A stretch of DNA of 64,000 nucleotides from Gemmatimonadota bacterium (lineage in GTDB: Bacteria > Gemmatimonadota > Gemmatimonadetes > Gemmatimonadales > Gemmatimonadaceae): positions 1 through 64,000 of the forward strand of contig JACQBG010000044.1 of the NCBI GenBank assembly GCA_016194585.1. The letters run 5' to 3'. Shown piece after piece: positions 1 to 8,803 of the stretch (the first letter of the stretch is position 1; every line of letters starts with the position of its first letter). The notes beneath the pieces were generated by a model. The model worked only from the letters and a program-made list of their open reading frames with translations, had not been told where the DNA came from and ran no database searches. The position numbers and the translations under genes are program-made.

Positions 1-315
1 ACGTTATGCTGCGAAGCCGTCGCAAACCCTGCGAGCACTGCAGCCTTTTCGCAACGGCGCATCCAGCAACATGCGCACGCAACTCCCTCGACGCCACCCA
101 GTTGCCCTTTTTCGGACACTCGCTCCTTCTGCGCGTTAGGCCGCGAAATCTCGCTGCAATAATCCGCGGCCACCGCCGAGACGCCCGCAGTATCGGTACG
201 AGCTCTGGCGTCCGTCACGCGACCGCAGCGAGGCGTGCGCCCACCGTTGCCCGGCCATCCGGCTCGCCGTACGTTCCACACGATTGCTCGAACGTACTCC
301 TTCCGCGGAGGCAGT
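1..315. other. Left-edge gap, no gene seen
   Basis: Open frames here lack the family motifs, ribosome site and composition of neighbouring genes, and I recognise no RNA gene. The segment probably holds the promoter of the small secreted protein that starts at 316 and perhaps the end of a gene lying outside the window. Nothing further can be supported. Confidence 0.4.
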
Positions 316-792
316 GTGCATCGCCGAACTTTCACCACGCTTTGCGCCCTCTCACTCCTCGCGGCGGGCCCCTCGCGCCTCACCGCCCAGGGCTGCGCCG
401 GCGTCGCCGCCGGCCCACTCTCCGGCTACAAGCTCAGCGCGCAGTCCACGCCGAACGGCGCACAGCTCAGCTGGCGGTTCGTGTCCGGCGCCCACGACTA
501 CTGCGTGATGCGCTCGCGCGACGGCGGAAAGTCCTTCACGCTCGTCGCGAACCTCTCCGGCCTCAACAGCTCGTACGTCGATCGCACCGCCAAGGCCGCC
601 GACGTCTATCAACTCATCGCGACGGCGCCGGGCGGCGCACGCACCACGAGCGATCCGGTGACGTACTCGGTGTCGGCCTCTCAGTCGACCGCCGCTCAGC
701 CGGCCGGCCCCGCACCCAAGGCGGCGACACTCGATGCGAAGACCTCCGTGCCCGTGACCACAGCACCGCGCGTGCAGAAACCGCCGCGCTGA
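316..792 (+). CDS. Small secreted protein with a fibronectin-III-like domain
   Basis: Unnamed protein of 158 residues. The first ~25 residues form a Sec-type signal (hydrophobic TTLCALSLLAAGPS, cleavage near TAQG). Residues ~35-115 read like a fibronectin type III sandwich: a W in the middle, Y-C-V-M-R-S-x-D-G-G-x-x-F, then S-S-Y-V-D and a closing S-D-P-V. The tail is rich in Pro, Ala and Thr. I chose GTG at 316 because GGAGG at 307-311 lies four bases upstream; earlier in-frame starts lack a ribosome site. The stop TGA is one base from the convergent sufS stop. Probably an exported binding or wall-associated domain; no enzyme motif is visible. Confidence 0.65.
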   Translation: MHRRTFTTLCALSLLAAGPSRLTAQGCAGVAAGPLSGYKLSAQSTPNGAQLSWRFVSGAHDYCVMRSRDGGKSFTLVANLSGLNSSYVDRTAKAADVYQLIATAPGGARTTSDPVTYSVSASQSTAAQPAGPAPKAATLDAKTSVPVTTAPRVQKPPR

Positions 793-793
793 G

Positions 794-2059
794 TCAGTAC
801 CCCATCCGCTTCCGCGCTCCACCCACCGCCGCCACCAACCGCTCGACGTCGGCAACGGAGTTGTACAGGTAGAACGACGCCCGCGTCGTCGCTGCCAGGT
901 CGAGACTCCGCATCAACGGCTGTGCACAATGATGCCCGGCCCGCACACAGATCTCCTCCGCGTCGAGGATCTGCGACAGATCGTGCGGATGCACCCCGTC
1001 CACCACGAAGCTCACCACACCGTTCGATCGCGCGGCGCCCGACGGCAGCACGCGCACTCCCTCGATGGCGGCAAGCTTCTCCGCGGCCAGCACGCCCAGC
1101 GCCGTCTCGTGCTTGTGCACGGCCGCCATCCCCACGCCCTCGAGATACGCCACCGCTGCCGCCAATCCCACGGCGCCCTCCACGTTCGGCGTCCCGGCCT
1201 CGAACTTGTGCGGCAACACGTTCCACGTCGTCCGGTCGTCGCCCACCCGCGAGATCATGTCGCCGCCCATCTGATACGGCGGCATCGCCTCGAGCAGCTC
1301 GCGACGCACCACCACGCCGCCGATCCCCATCGGACCGAGCATCTTGTGCCCGCTGAACGCGTACGCGTCCACCCCCAGCGCGTCGATCCCGACCGACAGG
1401 TGCGGCACCGCCTGCGCGCCGTCGCATACCGCGAGCGCGCCCACCTTCTTCGCGATCGCGACGATCCCCTTCACGTCGTTCACCGTGCCCAGCGCGTTGC
1501 TCACGTGCGCGAACGCCACCACCTTCGTGTTGCTCGTCACCAGCTTCGCGAGTTGCGCCATGTCGAGCGAGCCGTCCGCCGCCAACTCGGCGATCTTGAA
1601 CTCGGCGCCGACGCTCAAGGCGAGCTGCTGCCACGGCACGAAGTTCGCGTGATGCTCCATCCGCGTCACGACGATCCGGTCACCCGCCTTCACGTTCGCA
1701 CGCCCCCACGCCGTCGCCAGCAGATTGAGCGACTCCGTGGTGCCGCGCGTGAAGATCAGCGTATCGGCGTCGGCGACGCCGAGGAACCGAGCCACCCGCT
1801 CGCGCGAAGAGTGATATGCCTCCGTCGCCGCGCCGCTCAACCGGTACGCCCCACGGTGCGGATTGGCGTTGCTCGTCGTGTAGTACTCGCGGATGGCGTC
1901 GAGCACGACCATCGGCTTCTGCGACGTCGCCGCCGAGTCGAGGTACACAAGGTCGGGATCCCCCGCGAGCAGCGGGAAATCCGCGCGTGGCACGAGCGCC
2001 GCCCCGCTGGCCGCCTCACCCCTCACGCTCATTCGCCCCCCGCTGACGCCCACCGTCAT
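794..2059 (-). CDS. sufS: Cysteine desulfurase SufS (group II)
   Basis: PLP-dependent desulfurase that strips sulphur from cysteine and passes it as persulfide to SufU for Fe-S cluster building in the cytosol. The 421-residue protein shows the Schiff-base lysine region AFSGHKMLGPMG and the group II catalytic cysteine in RAGHHCAQP near the C-terminus; length is normal for SufS. It is the last gene of the minus-strand SUF operon, 12 bases after the Rieske gene. ATG at 2059 is taken; an internal ATG at 2032 giving MSVRGE is possible since both starts have only G-rich upstream bases. The stop abuts the convergent gene (TGAGTCA). Confidence 0.95.
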   Translation of the reverse strand: MTVGVSGGRMSVRGEAASGAALVPRADFPLLAGDPDLVYLDSAATSQKPMVVLDAIREYYTTSNANPHRGAYRLSGAATEAYHSSRERVARFLGVADADTLIFTRGTTESLNLLATAWGRANVKAGDRIVVTRMEHHANFVPWQQLALSVGAEFKIAELAADGSLDMAQLAKLVTSNTKVVAFAHVSNALGTVNDVKGIVAIAKKVGALAVCDGAQAVPHLSVGIDALGVDAYAFSGHKMLGPMGIGGVVVRRELLEAMPPYQMGGDMISRVGDDRTTWNVLPHKFEAGTPNVEGAVGLAAAVAYLEGVGMAAVHKHETALGVLAAEKLAAIEGVRVLPSGAARSNGVVSFVVDGVHPHDLSQILDAEEICVRAGHHCAQPLMRSLDLAATTRASFYLYNSVADVERLVAAVGGARKRMGY

Positions 2060-2071
2060 CCCCGACCCCCA

Positions 2072-2407
2072 TTAACTCCCACTCGAGTCTCCCACGAACA
2101 CGAACCCATCTTCCACCACCACACGAAAGCGCTTCACCGGTTCCCTCGCCGGCCCCGCCAGCACAGCCCCGTCCGCGATCGCGAACCGAGCTCCATGCCA
2201 CCCGCACTCCAGCACGCCACCATCGAGCAACGTCCCATTCGACAACGGGAATCCCGAGTGCGGACACTCCTCACACACCGCGAAGTACTCGCTCCCACTC
2301 CGTCCCACGCACACCCGCACTCCCGACTGCAACCGCACGCCGCGCAACTCCCCACTCTCCATATCGGCGGGCGTCACCTTCTCATACCCGGGAACCGAAG
2401 CGCTCAC
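2072..2407 (-). CDS. Rieske [2Fe-2S] ferredoxin in the SUF operon
   Basis: Small soluble Rieske-type ferredoxin of 111 residues. The cluster ligands are visible as C-P-H-S-G and C-G-W-H-G, with the family spacing of about 17 residues between them, as in ferredoxin subunits of non-haem oxygenases and NirD-like proteins. No transmembrane segment. It starts with GTG at 2407, overlapping the sufU stop as GTGA, and is followed closely by sufS, so it is translationally coupled inside the operon. Likely role is electron delivery during cluster assembly, or it is a client of the machinery; the role is inferred from context only. Similar insertions in SUF operons are known from actinobacteria. Confidence 0.85.
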   Translation of the reverse strand: MSASVPGYEKVTPADMESGELRGVRLQSGVRVCVGRSGSEYFAVCEECPHSGFPLSNGTLLDGGVLECGWHGARFAIADGAVLAGPAREPVKRFRVVVEDGFVFVGDSSGS

Positions 2408-2859
2408 GGAGCGTGCGGCTCCGTGCTCACCGTCCCCTCACCCGATTCCAGCGCCGCCTTCATCGCGTGCCACGCCAGACTCGCGCACTTCACCCGCAAC
2501 GGGAACCGGCTCACTCCCCCGAACGCCTTCAGCCGCCCGAGATGCGCGCCGTCGCTCTTCCCCGTCACCAGTGCGTGGAAATCCTCGTACAGCTGCTCCG
2601 CCTCGGCCTTCGTCTTCCCCTTCACGGCCGCCGTCATGAGCGACGCCGAGGCCTTCGAGATCGAGCACCCCTGCCCGACGAAGCTCACGTCCACGAGCTT
2701 GTCGCCCTCCACCTTCACCCACACCGTCACCTGATCGCCGCACATGGGGTTCAGCCCATCGGCGTGGCCGCTCGCGTCCTCCATCTTGTGGAAGTTCTGC
2801 GGCCGGCGGTTCTGGTCGAGGATGATGCTCTGGTACAGCTCGTCGAGTTCGGCGCTCAT
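2404..2859 (-). CDS. sufU: Fe-S assembly scaffold / sulphur acceptor SufU
   Basis: SufU accepts persulfide sulphur from SufS and hands it to the SufBCD scaffold. The 151-residue protein has the three family cysteines: MCGDQV near residue 40, VGQGCSIS near 65 and VKCASLAW near 125, with the zinc-binding Asp in the first motif. An ~18-residue insertion between the second and third cysteines (KTKAEAEQLYEDFHALVTG) marks SufU rather than IscU. ATG at 2859 follows GGAGTAG and sits two bases after the sufD stop. A longer upstream frame would run into sufD and is rejected. Confidence 0.93.
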   Translation of the reverse strand: MSAELDELYQSIILDQNRRPQNFHKMEDASGHADGLNPMCGDQVTVWVKVEGDKLVDVSFVGQGCSISKASASLMTAAVKGKTKAEAEQLYEDFHALVTGKSDGAHLGRLKAFGGVSRFPLRVKCASLAWHAMKAALESGEGTVSTEPHAP

Positions 2860-2861
2860 CC

Positions 2862-4150
2862 CTACTCCTGCGACTGCCGAACGAAGTGCTCGAACACGTG
2901 CGCCTCGAGCTGCACGCGCAGCGCGTCGAGCTCGATCGTCTCGAGCACCTCGGCGGCGAACGCATAGGTCAGCAGCGCCCGCGCGCTCTCGGCGTTGATG
3001 CCGCGGCTCTTCATGTAGAAGAGCCCCACCTGGTCGAGCTTCCCCACCGTCGCGCCGTGCGTGCACTTCACGTCGTCGGCGAAGATCTCCAGCTGCGGCT
3101 TCGTGTCCACCCGCGAGCCCTCGCTCAGCAGCAGCGCGTGGTTCGTCTGCTTGCCGTCGGTCTTCTGCGCCTGCGGGTCGACGTACACCTTGCCGTTGAA
3201 CACGCCGTGGCTCGTGCCGTCGAGGATCCCCTTGTACAGCTCGCGGCTCGCGCAGTTGGGCGCGATGTGCTCCACGAACGTCTGATGGTCGGCGTGCTGC
3301 GTGCCGTCCATGAGATAGAGACCGTTGAGCTTCGCCTCCGCCCCCTCGCCGAGCATGCGCGTGTAGACGTTCGTGCGGCTCAGCGCCGCCCCCGTCGCGA
3401 AGCTGAACGAGTGGTACACCGAGTCCTTCCCCTGCGTCACCTGCACCGTGCCGACGTGGAACGCCTCGGTACTCTCGCGCTGCACCTTGTAGTGGTTCAC
3501 GATCGCGCCGTTCCCCACCTCCACCTCGGCGACGGCATTCACGAAGTAGCTCGGCGTGCCGACCGCCACGTAGTTCTCGACGATCGTGAACTGGCTCAGC
3601 GCCTCAGCCACCACGAGCAGCCGCGGATGCACCGACGCGCCGGCCGCCTTCTCGTCGCAGATGTGCACGATTTGCAGCGGCGCATCCACCACCACGCCGC
3701 GCGGCACGTGGATCACCACCCCGTCCTGCGCGAACGCCGTGTTGAGCGCCGTGAAGGGATGGGCGTCGAAGCTCGCCAGCTTCCCCAGCCGCTCGGCGAC
3801 GAACTCCGGGCTCTCCTTGAGCGTCTCCTGCAGCGTCGCGACCGTGACTTCGGCCGGCAGCTCCGCAAAGTTGCTGAGCGACTTCTCGAACTTGCCGTTC
3901 ACGAACACGAGGCGGTGCCAGTCGCTCTCGCCCCCCGCCAGCTGCTCGACGTCGTGCGTGCTCAGCGTGTTCTTCCCGGCCTTCACGGGCTTGAACACGC
4001 GCTCGGCGATCTTCGTGACGCTCGTGAAGTGCCAGTCCTCGTTGCGCGTCGTCGGGAAGCCGAGCGCCGTGAACCGGTCGAACGCCGACTTCCGGAGCTC
4101 CGGAAGCCACGCCGCGTTCGGTCCCGCCGCGAACGCGTCCGCGTACGTAC

Positions 4151-4154
<4 letters not shown>
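2862..4154 (-). CDS. sufD: Fe-S cluster assembly protein SufD
   Basis: Scaffold partner of SufB in the SufBC2D complex. The 430-residue protein has the SufBD beta-helix core in its C-terminal two thirds, with a typical stretch around VKCTHGATVGKLDQ and FYMKSRGINAESA, the latter conserved in both SufB and SufD. Its N-terminal helical part (WHFTSVTK) is characteristic of SufD. The start is GTG at 4154 overlapping the sufC stop as GTGA, so SufC and SufD are translationally coupled. It lies between sufC and sufU in the operon; nothing is missing compared with the family. Confidence 0.94.
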
Positions 4155-4897
<743 letters not shown>

Positions 4898-4937
4898 TCC
4901 TGTAGTTCCTTTATGGTGTCGGGCCTGAACTGCAACG

Positions 4938-5087
4938 GCTGGCCACGGATTGCACGGATCTGCACTACATCTGCACGGATTCTTTCTACTCTTCTACTGC
5001 GCTCGCCACTCGGGACTTCGGCACCGCACGTCCAAGGAAAAGCTGTATCCGTGCGAATCCGTCAGATCCGTGAAATCCGTGGCCAGC
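4938..5087. repeat. Inverted repeat of the CACGGATT type inside the suf operon
   Basis: Arms of 25 bp at 4938-4962 and 5063-5087 are reverse complements with one mismatch. A second pair, GCACGGAT at 4973-4980 and ATCCGTGC at 5047-5054, nests inside. The arms consist of repeated 9 bp units such as CACGGATTT. The right arm ends three bases before the sufB stop codon, so a sufB-sufC transcript would carry a long stem right after sufB. It lacks the GGGGAACGACAGC core seen in related elements. It may be an mRNA-stabilising or attenuating structure; that is inference. Confidence 0.85.
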
Positions 5088-5089
5088 AG

Positions 5090-6523
5090 TTACCCCACCG
5101 ACCCTTCCAACGTGATCCCCAGCAACTGCTGGGCCTCCAACGCGAACTCCATCGGCAACTCCTTGAACACTTCCTTGCAGAAGCCCGAGACGATCAGTGA
5201 GATCGCGTTCTCCGCCGACAGCCCGCGCGCCTTGCAGTAGAAGATCTGGTCCTCGCCGATCTTGCTCGTGCTCGCCTCGTGTTCGAGCGTCGCCGTGTTG
5301 TTCCCCACCTCGATGTACGGGAACGTGTGCGCGCCGCACTTGTTCCCCACCAGCATCGAGTCGCACTGCGTGTAGTTGCGGGCGTTCTCGGCCTTCGGCA
5401 GCACCTTCACCTGGCCGCGGTAGGAGTTCTGCCCCTGCCCCGCCGAGATCCCCTTCGAGATGATCGTGCTCTTCGTGTTCTTGCCGATGTGGATCATCTT
5501 CGTCCCCGTGTCGGCCTGCTGCTTGTTGTTCACCACCGCCACGGAGTAGAACTCGCCCGTCGAGTTATCGCCCTGCAGGATCACGCTCGGATACTTCCAC
5601 GTGATCGCCGAGCCCGTCTCCACCTGCGTCCACGAGATCTTCGCGTTCGTCATCGCCTTGCCGCGCTTGGTGACGAAGTTGTAGATGCCGCCGACCCCTT
5701 CCTTGTCGCCCGCGTACCAGTTCTGCACCGTGCTGTACTTCACGTTCGCGTCGTCGAGCGCGATGATCTCCACCACCGCCGCGTGCAGCTGGTTCTCGTC
5801 GCGCTTCGGCGCCGTGCACCCTTCGAGGTAGCTCACGCTCGCTCCCTCGTCGGCCACGATCAGCGTGCGCTCGAACTGCCCCGTCTCGGCCGCGTTGATG
5901 CGGAAGTAGGTGCTCAGCTCGATCGGGCACTTCACTCCCTTCGGCACGTAGCAGAACGAGCCGTCGCTGAACACCGCCGAGTTGAGCGCGGCGAAGAAGT
6001 TGTCGCTGTACGGCACCACCGAGCCGAGGAACCGCTGCACGAGCTCCGGGTGATTGTGCACCGCCTCGGTGAACGAGCAGAAGATCACGCCGTGCTTGCT
6101 CAGCTCCTCCTTCATCGTCGTGCCGACGCTCACCGAGTCGAAGATCGCGTCGACCGCGACGCCGCTCATGCGCTTCTGCTCGTTGAGCGAGATGCCGAGC
6201 TTGCCGTACACCTTGAGCAGCTCCGGGTCGACCTCGTCGAGCGACTGGAGCGGCTTCACGCTCTTGGGCGCCGAGTAGTAGCGGAGGTTCTGGTAGTCGA
6301 CCGGGGTGTACGTGATGTTCGCCCAATGCGGCTCGGTCATCGTCGTCCACCGGCGGTAGGCCTTGAGCCGCCACTCGAGGAGCCATGCGGGCTCGTTCTT
6401 CTTCGCGCTGATGAGGCGGACGACGTCCTCGTTCAGCCCCTTGGGGATCGTGTCGGCGTCGATGTCCGAGACGAACCCGTAGGCGTATTCCTTGTTGACC
6501 AGCGACTCGATCGAGGCGCTCAT
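5090..6523 (-). CDS. sufB: Fe-S cluster assembly protein SufB
   Basis: Main scaffold subunit of SufBC2D, where the nascent Fe-S cluster forms. The 477-residue length is normal. Family landmarks are visible: YYSAPK near residue 80, [42 protein letters not shown] and the C-terminal [13 protein letters not shown]. The cysteines in GCTAP and around QCDS are candidates for sulphur transfer and cluster ligation. ATG at 6523 overlaps the stop of the upstream regulator gene as ATGA. A repeat-filled gap separates it from sufC, which could lower expression of the downstream genes relative to SufB. Confidence 0.96.
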   Translation of the reverse strand: MSASIESLVNKEYAYGFVSDIDADTIPKGLNEDVVRLISAKKNEPAWLLEWRLKAYRRWTTMTEPHWANITYTPVDYQNLRYYSAPKSVKPLQSLDEVDPELLKVYGKLGISLNEQKRMSGVAVDAIFDSVSVGTTMKEELSKHGVIFCSFTEAVHNHPELVQRFLGSVVPYSDNFFAALNSAVFSDGSFCYVPKGVKCPIELSTYFRINAAETGQFERTLIVADEGASVSYLEGCTAPKRDENQLHAAVVEIIALDDANVKYSTVQNWYAGDKEGVGGIYNFVTKRGKAMTNAKISWTQVETGSAITWKYPSVILQGDNSTGEFYSVAVVNNKQQADTGTKMIHIGKNTKSTIISKGISAGQGQNSYRGQVKVLPKAENARNYTQCDSMLVGNKCGAHTFPYIEVGNNTATLEHEASTSKIGEDQIFYCKARGLSAENAISLIVSGFCKEVFKELPMEFALEAQQLLGITLEGSVG

Positions 6524-7272
6524 TCTGGCTCCTGAAGTTGCGGCGCGGCGCTGGGCGCCCCGCGATTGCGGCTGAGGGTGATCAATGCGTCGCCGTCGGC
6601 GGTCGCGGTGGCGCTGCCGGCGACCGTGGCCCTGCCGTCGTGCGCGGTGTACTCACAGCTCGTACACCCGCTGACGATGTGTTGCTGCCGTTCGACCGTC
6701 ACGCCGAGCACTTCGGCGATGAACGCCGACTCGGCGGCGCAGACCTCGGGGAAGCGCTGCGCGATCTCGCGCACCACGCAGTTGTGCTCGCGAATGCGGA
6801 CGGTGCCCGGGGCCATGTCGGTGCTCTCGGCCATGTAGCCGTGCTGCGAGAGCAGCCGGGCGAGGGCGCGCGCCCGTTCGGCGAGCGGGAGCGCGGCGAG
6901 GGAGGGGAGGGCCTGCTCGGCCACCGTCTCCCAGCGCTTGCGGAAGATGCGGGCGACGCCTTCGGGGCCCTGTTCGGCGCGCACGATCTCGAGCGCGTCG
7001 GCGAGCGGGTTGGCGTAGGAGCGCGGGAAGAGCTGTTCGCCCTGCTCGGTGAGGGAGTAGGCGTACACCGGGCCGCCGACGCCGCGGATCTCGCGGCGGA
7101 AGCGGACGAGTTGGCTGTCTTCCAGCTCCTTTAAATGGCGGCGCAGCGCGTTGGCGGTGAGGCCGAAGCGCGTGCCGAGTTCCTTGGCCGTGAGGGGCTG
7201 TTCCTTGCGGAGCGCGACCAGGAGGTCGGCCCGCAGCCCTTTGAAGCCGCCGAGAAAAGAGGACGTATCCAC
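6520..7272 (-). CDS. SufR-like winged-helix Fe-S regulator of the suf operon
   Basis: Predicted repressor of the suf operon that senses cluster supply. Residues ~12-75 form a winged helix-turn-helix ([24 protein letters not shown], split by a turn). The C-terminal third carries four cysteines at 165, 178, 203 and 206 (CX12C then CX24CX2C), fitting an Fe-S sensing site as in SufR. It is first in the operon and overlaps sufB as ATGA, so autoregulation is likely. The start is GTG at 7272, with a -10-like TACTTT seven bases upstream and TTGACG at 7302-7307, suggesting a leaderless message. The family call is firm; the ligand is inferred. Confidence 0.85.
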   Translation of the reverse strand: MDTSSFLGGFKGLRADLLVALRKEQPLTAKELGTRFGLTANALRRHLKELEDSQLVRFRREIRGVGGPVYAYSLTEQGEQLFPRSYANPLADALEIVRAEQGPEGVARIFRKRWETVAEQALPSLAALPLAERARALARLLSQHGYMAESTDMAPGTVRIREHNCVVREIAQRFPEVCAAESAFIAEVLGVTVERQQHIVSGCTSCEYTAHDGRATVAGSATATADGDALITLSRNRGAPSAAPQLQEPE

Positions 7273-7819
7273 GTCCTGAAAAGTAGTCGTCTTTGGGGAT
7301 TCGTCAACAAAAGAGTGTACGGATTATATTTGCTCGGAATAACGTGCCTGGTGGTGGTGTGGAATGGAACAAATGTTTTCTAAAACGAGTCAATATCCAT
7401 GATATTCATTGACTTATAACGTAGTTTTGCAGGGCGATGTCCATATGCGGCGCGATATGCAGCCCATGTATCAGCCCGGAACAATGTGCCTCGTGGTCGC
7501 CGCTCAAGTTTGGCACGAATCCTGCCGATACCATTCGACGGAAGCTTGCTCCAGACGGAACCTGCAAAGGAAGGTCTGGCAAGTGCCACCGCAAAGCGCT
7601 CGGGTGGGGGCGTGATGCGACGAACGAAGACGGCGCGCTCGGGTGGGGGCGCGTGTGCGGAGCCGGGGAGACCCGCTTCGCTGGCGCCGCGGTGAGCGAT
7701 CATCGCGGCGCATGTCTTTTAACCTGGCCCGGCTCCCGACGGGCGCGACGCGTTACATTTTGCATCCGAGTCATGCGGGCGTGCGGCGCCCCTCGAGCGT
7801 CACCTCAGCGGAGTGGGTC
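7273..7819. other. AT-richer intergenic region upstream of suf operon
   Basis: This 547 bp gap is noticeably richer in A and T around 7300-7460 than its surroundings. It holds the probable suf promoter (TTGACG at 7302-7307 and TACTTT at 7280-7285 on the minus strand). A 17 bp direct repeat, GCGCTCGGGTGGGGGCG, occurs at about 7596 and again at about 7638. Open frames crossing it have no recognisable motif or ribosome site. It may be the relic of an insertion; I see no transposase or terminal repeat. Confidence 0.4.
7280..7307 (-). promoter_or_regulatory. Candidate suf operon promoter
   Basis: On the minus strand TTGACG (7302-7307, five of six -35 positions) is followed after 16 bases by TACTTT (7280-7285). 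The GTG start of the regulator lies seven bases further, so transcription would begin at or next to the start codon. The -10 is a weak match, hence moderate confidence. Confidence 0.4.
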
Positions 7820-8389
7820 GTGGTCTCCTTCCTGCGCGAGCTCTGGGTCCCGATCCTCCTCGCGGGCGTCCTCTGCTTCATCGTCTCGACGCTCGCGTGG
7901 ATGGTGTTCACGCATCATCGCAGCGAGTGGCACCGGCTGCCGACGGAATCGGACGTGCTCGAAGCGCTGCGCAAGGACATGCCGCCGCCTGGGCTCTACG
8001 CCTTCCCGTTCGCGATGCGCGGCGAGGCGGAGCGCGCCGACGTGAAGGCGGCGTACGAGCGCGGGCCGGTGGGCTACCTGACGATCGCGAACCGGCACCG
8101 CCCGAACGTGCCGGGGATGGCGACGGCGATGCTGGCGTACTTCATCGTCGTCTCGTTCTGCATCGGCTACGTGGCGTGGGCGGCGGCGCCTGCACCGAAG
8201 TTCGGTGCGCCGGAGATCCACACGGCGCGCATCACCTGGACGGTCGCGCTGCTCGCCTACGCGGCGTCGTCGTTCGCGGATTCCGTCTGGTTCGCCCGCC
8301 CGTGGCGCGCGTACGTCGCGCAGTTCATCGATGCGGCGCTCTATGCGACGGTGACGGCGGCGGTGTTCGTGGAGTTCTGGCCGCAGTAG
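7820..8389 (+). CDS. Four-helix inner-membrane protein, unknown function
   Basis: I do not recognise a family. The 189-residue product begins with a membrane helix at about residues 7-29 (LWVPILLAGVLCFIVSTLAW), followed by a ~65-residue soluble loop containing RLPTESDVLEALR and PPPGLYAFPF, then three more helices near 100-122, 135-155 and 165-187. A longer frame reaching back to 7643 exists, but GTG at 7820 is preceded by GGAG at 7810-7813 with a six-base spacer and leaves a clean N-terminus. It stands alone between the suf promoter region and a large repeat-filled gap. Confidence 0.65.
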   Translation: MVSFLRELWVPILLAGVLCFIVSTLAWMVFTHHRSEWHRLPTESDVLEALRKDMPPPGLYAFPFAMRGEAERADVKAAYERGPVGYLTIANRHRPNVPGMATAMLAYFIVVSFCIGYVAWAAAPAPKFGAPEIHTARITWTVALLAYAASSFADSVWFARPWRAYVAQFIDAALYATVTAAVFVEFWPQ

Positions 8390-8438
8390 TCCGCGGCTGG
8401 GGTTCGGCGCGGCCTCACTCGGCGCGGCCTGGCCCAGT

Positions 8439-8794
8439 GCGCGCGGTCGGCGGGGCCTGGCCCGCCGCGGGCGGTCGGCGGCGAAGGTTCGCTCTGCCGC
8501 GCCCTGTGCCTTACACGCTGCGAGCCTCGCGCTGCGCGCGAGTCTCTTGCTACGGCACGGGGCTCGGCGACGCGAACCATCGCCGCCTCCCTGTCACCGA
8601 TCGTTGCAGGGAGAGCGCGATGCGCTCGCGCAGGAGGGCCCGCTGCGTAGCGAGAAACTCGCGCCGAGAGGCGCGAGGTTCGACGCGTATAAGCAGCAGG
8701 CCCGACGAAGCGAGTGCTTCGCGCTCGACCGGCCGCGCACGAACCGGCCGCGCACGAACCGGCCGCAGCGCCCGCGCGACCGGCGACCGCGCGC
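8439..8794. repeat. Large nested inverted-repeat spacer between convergent genes
   Basis: The 414 bp gap between the genes ending at 8389 and 8804 has no plausible gene. Outer arms at 8439-8453 and 8780-8794 match at 14 of 15 bases. Middle arms near 8525-8555 and 8646-8679 pair around GTAGC and ACTCGCGC. An inner pair, CTCCCTG at 8587-8593 and CAGGGAG at 8607-8613, closes the structure. Direct copies of CCGGCCGCGCACGAA occur at about 8729-8765, and CGAAGC/GCTTCG forms a small hairpin near 8707-8722. Its nesting resembles the other spacer elements of the window although the sequence differs. Confidence 0.6.
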
Positions 8795-8803
8795 GACGAT
8801 CGC

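Noticed and set aside
140-150. GCGTTAGGC resembling an integron attC core
   Set aside because: Only the GTTRRRY half is present; no partner RYYYAAC at a suitable distance and no integrase or cassette array.
929-2734. 601-residue plus-strand open frame opposite sufS, the Rieske gene and sufU
   Set aside because: It is an Arg/His-rich shadow typical of high-GC antisense frames, with no motif or ribosome site, while the minus strand carries clear SUF genes.
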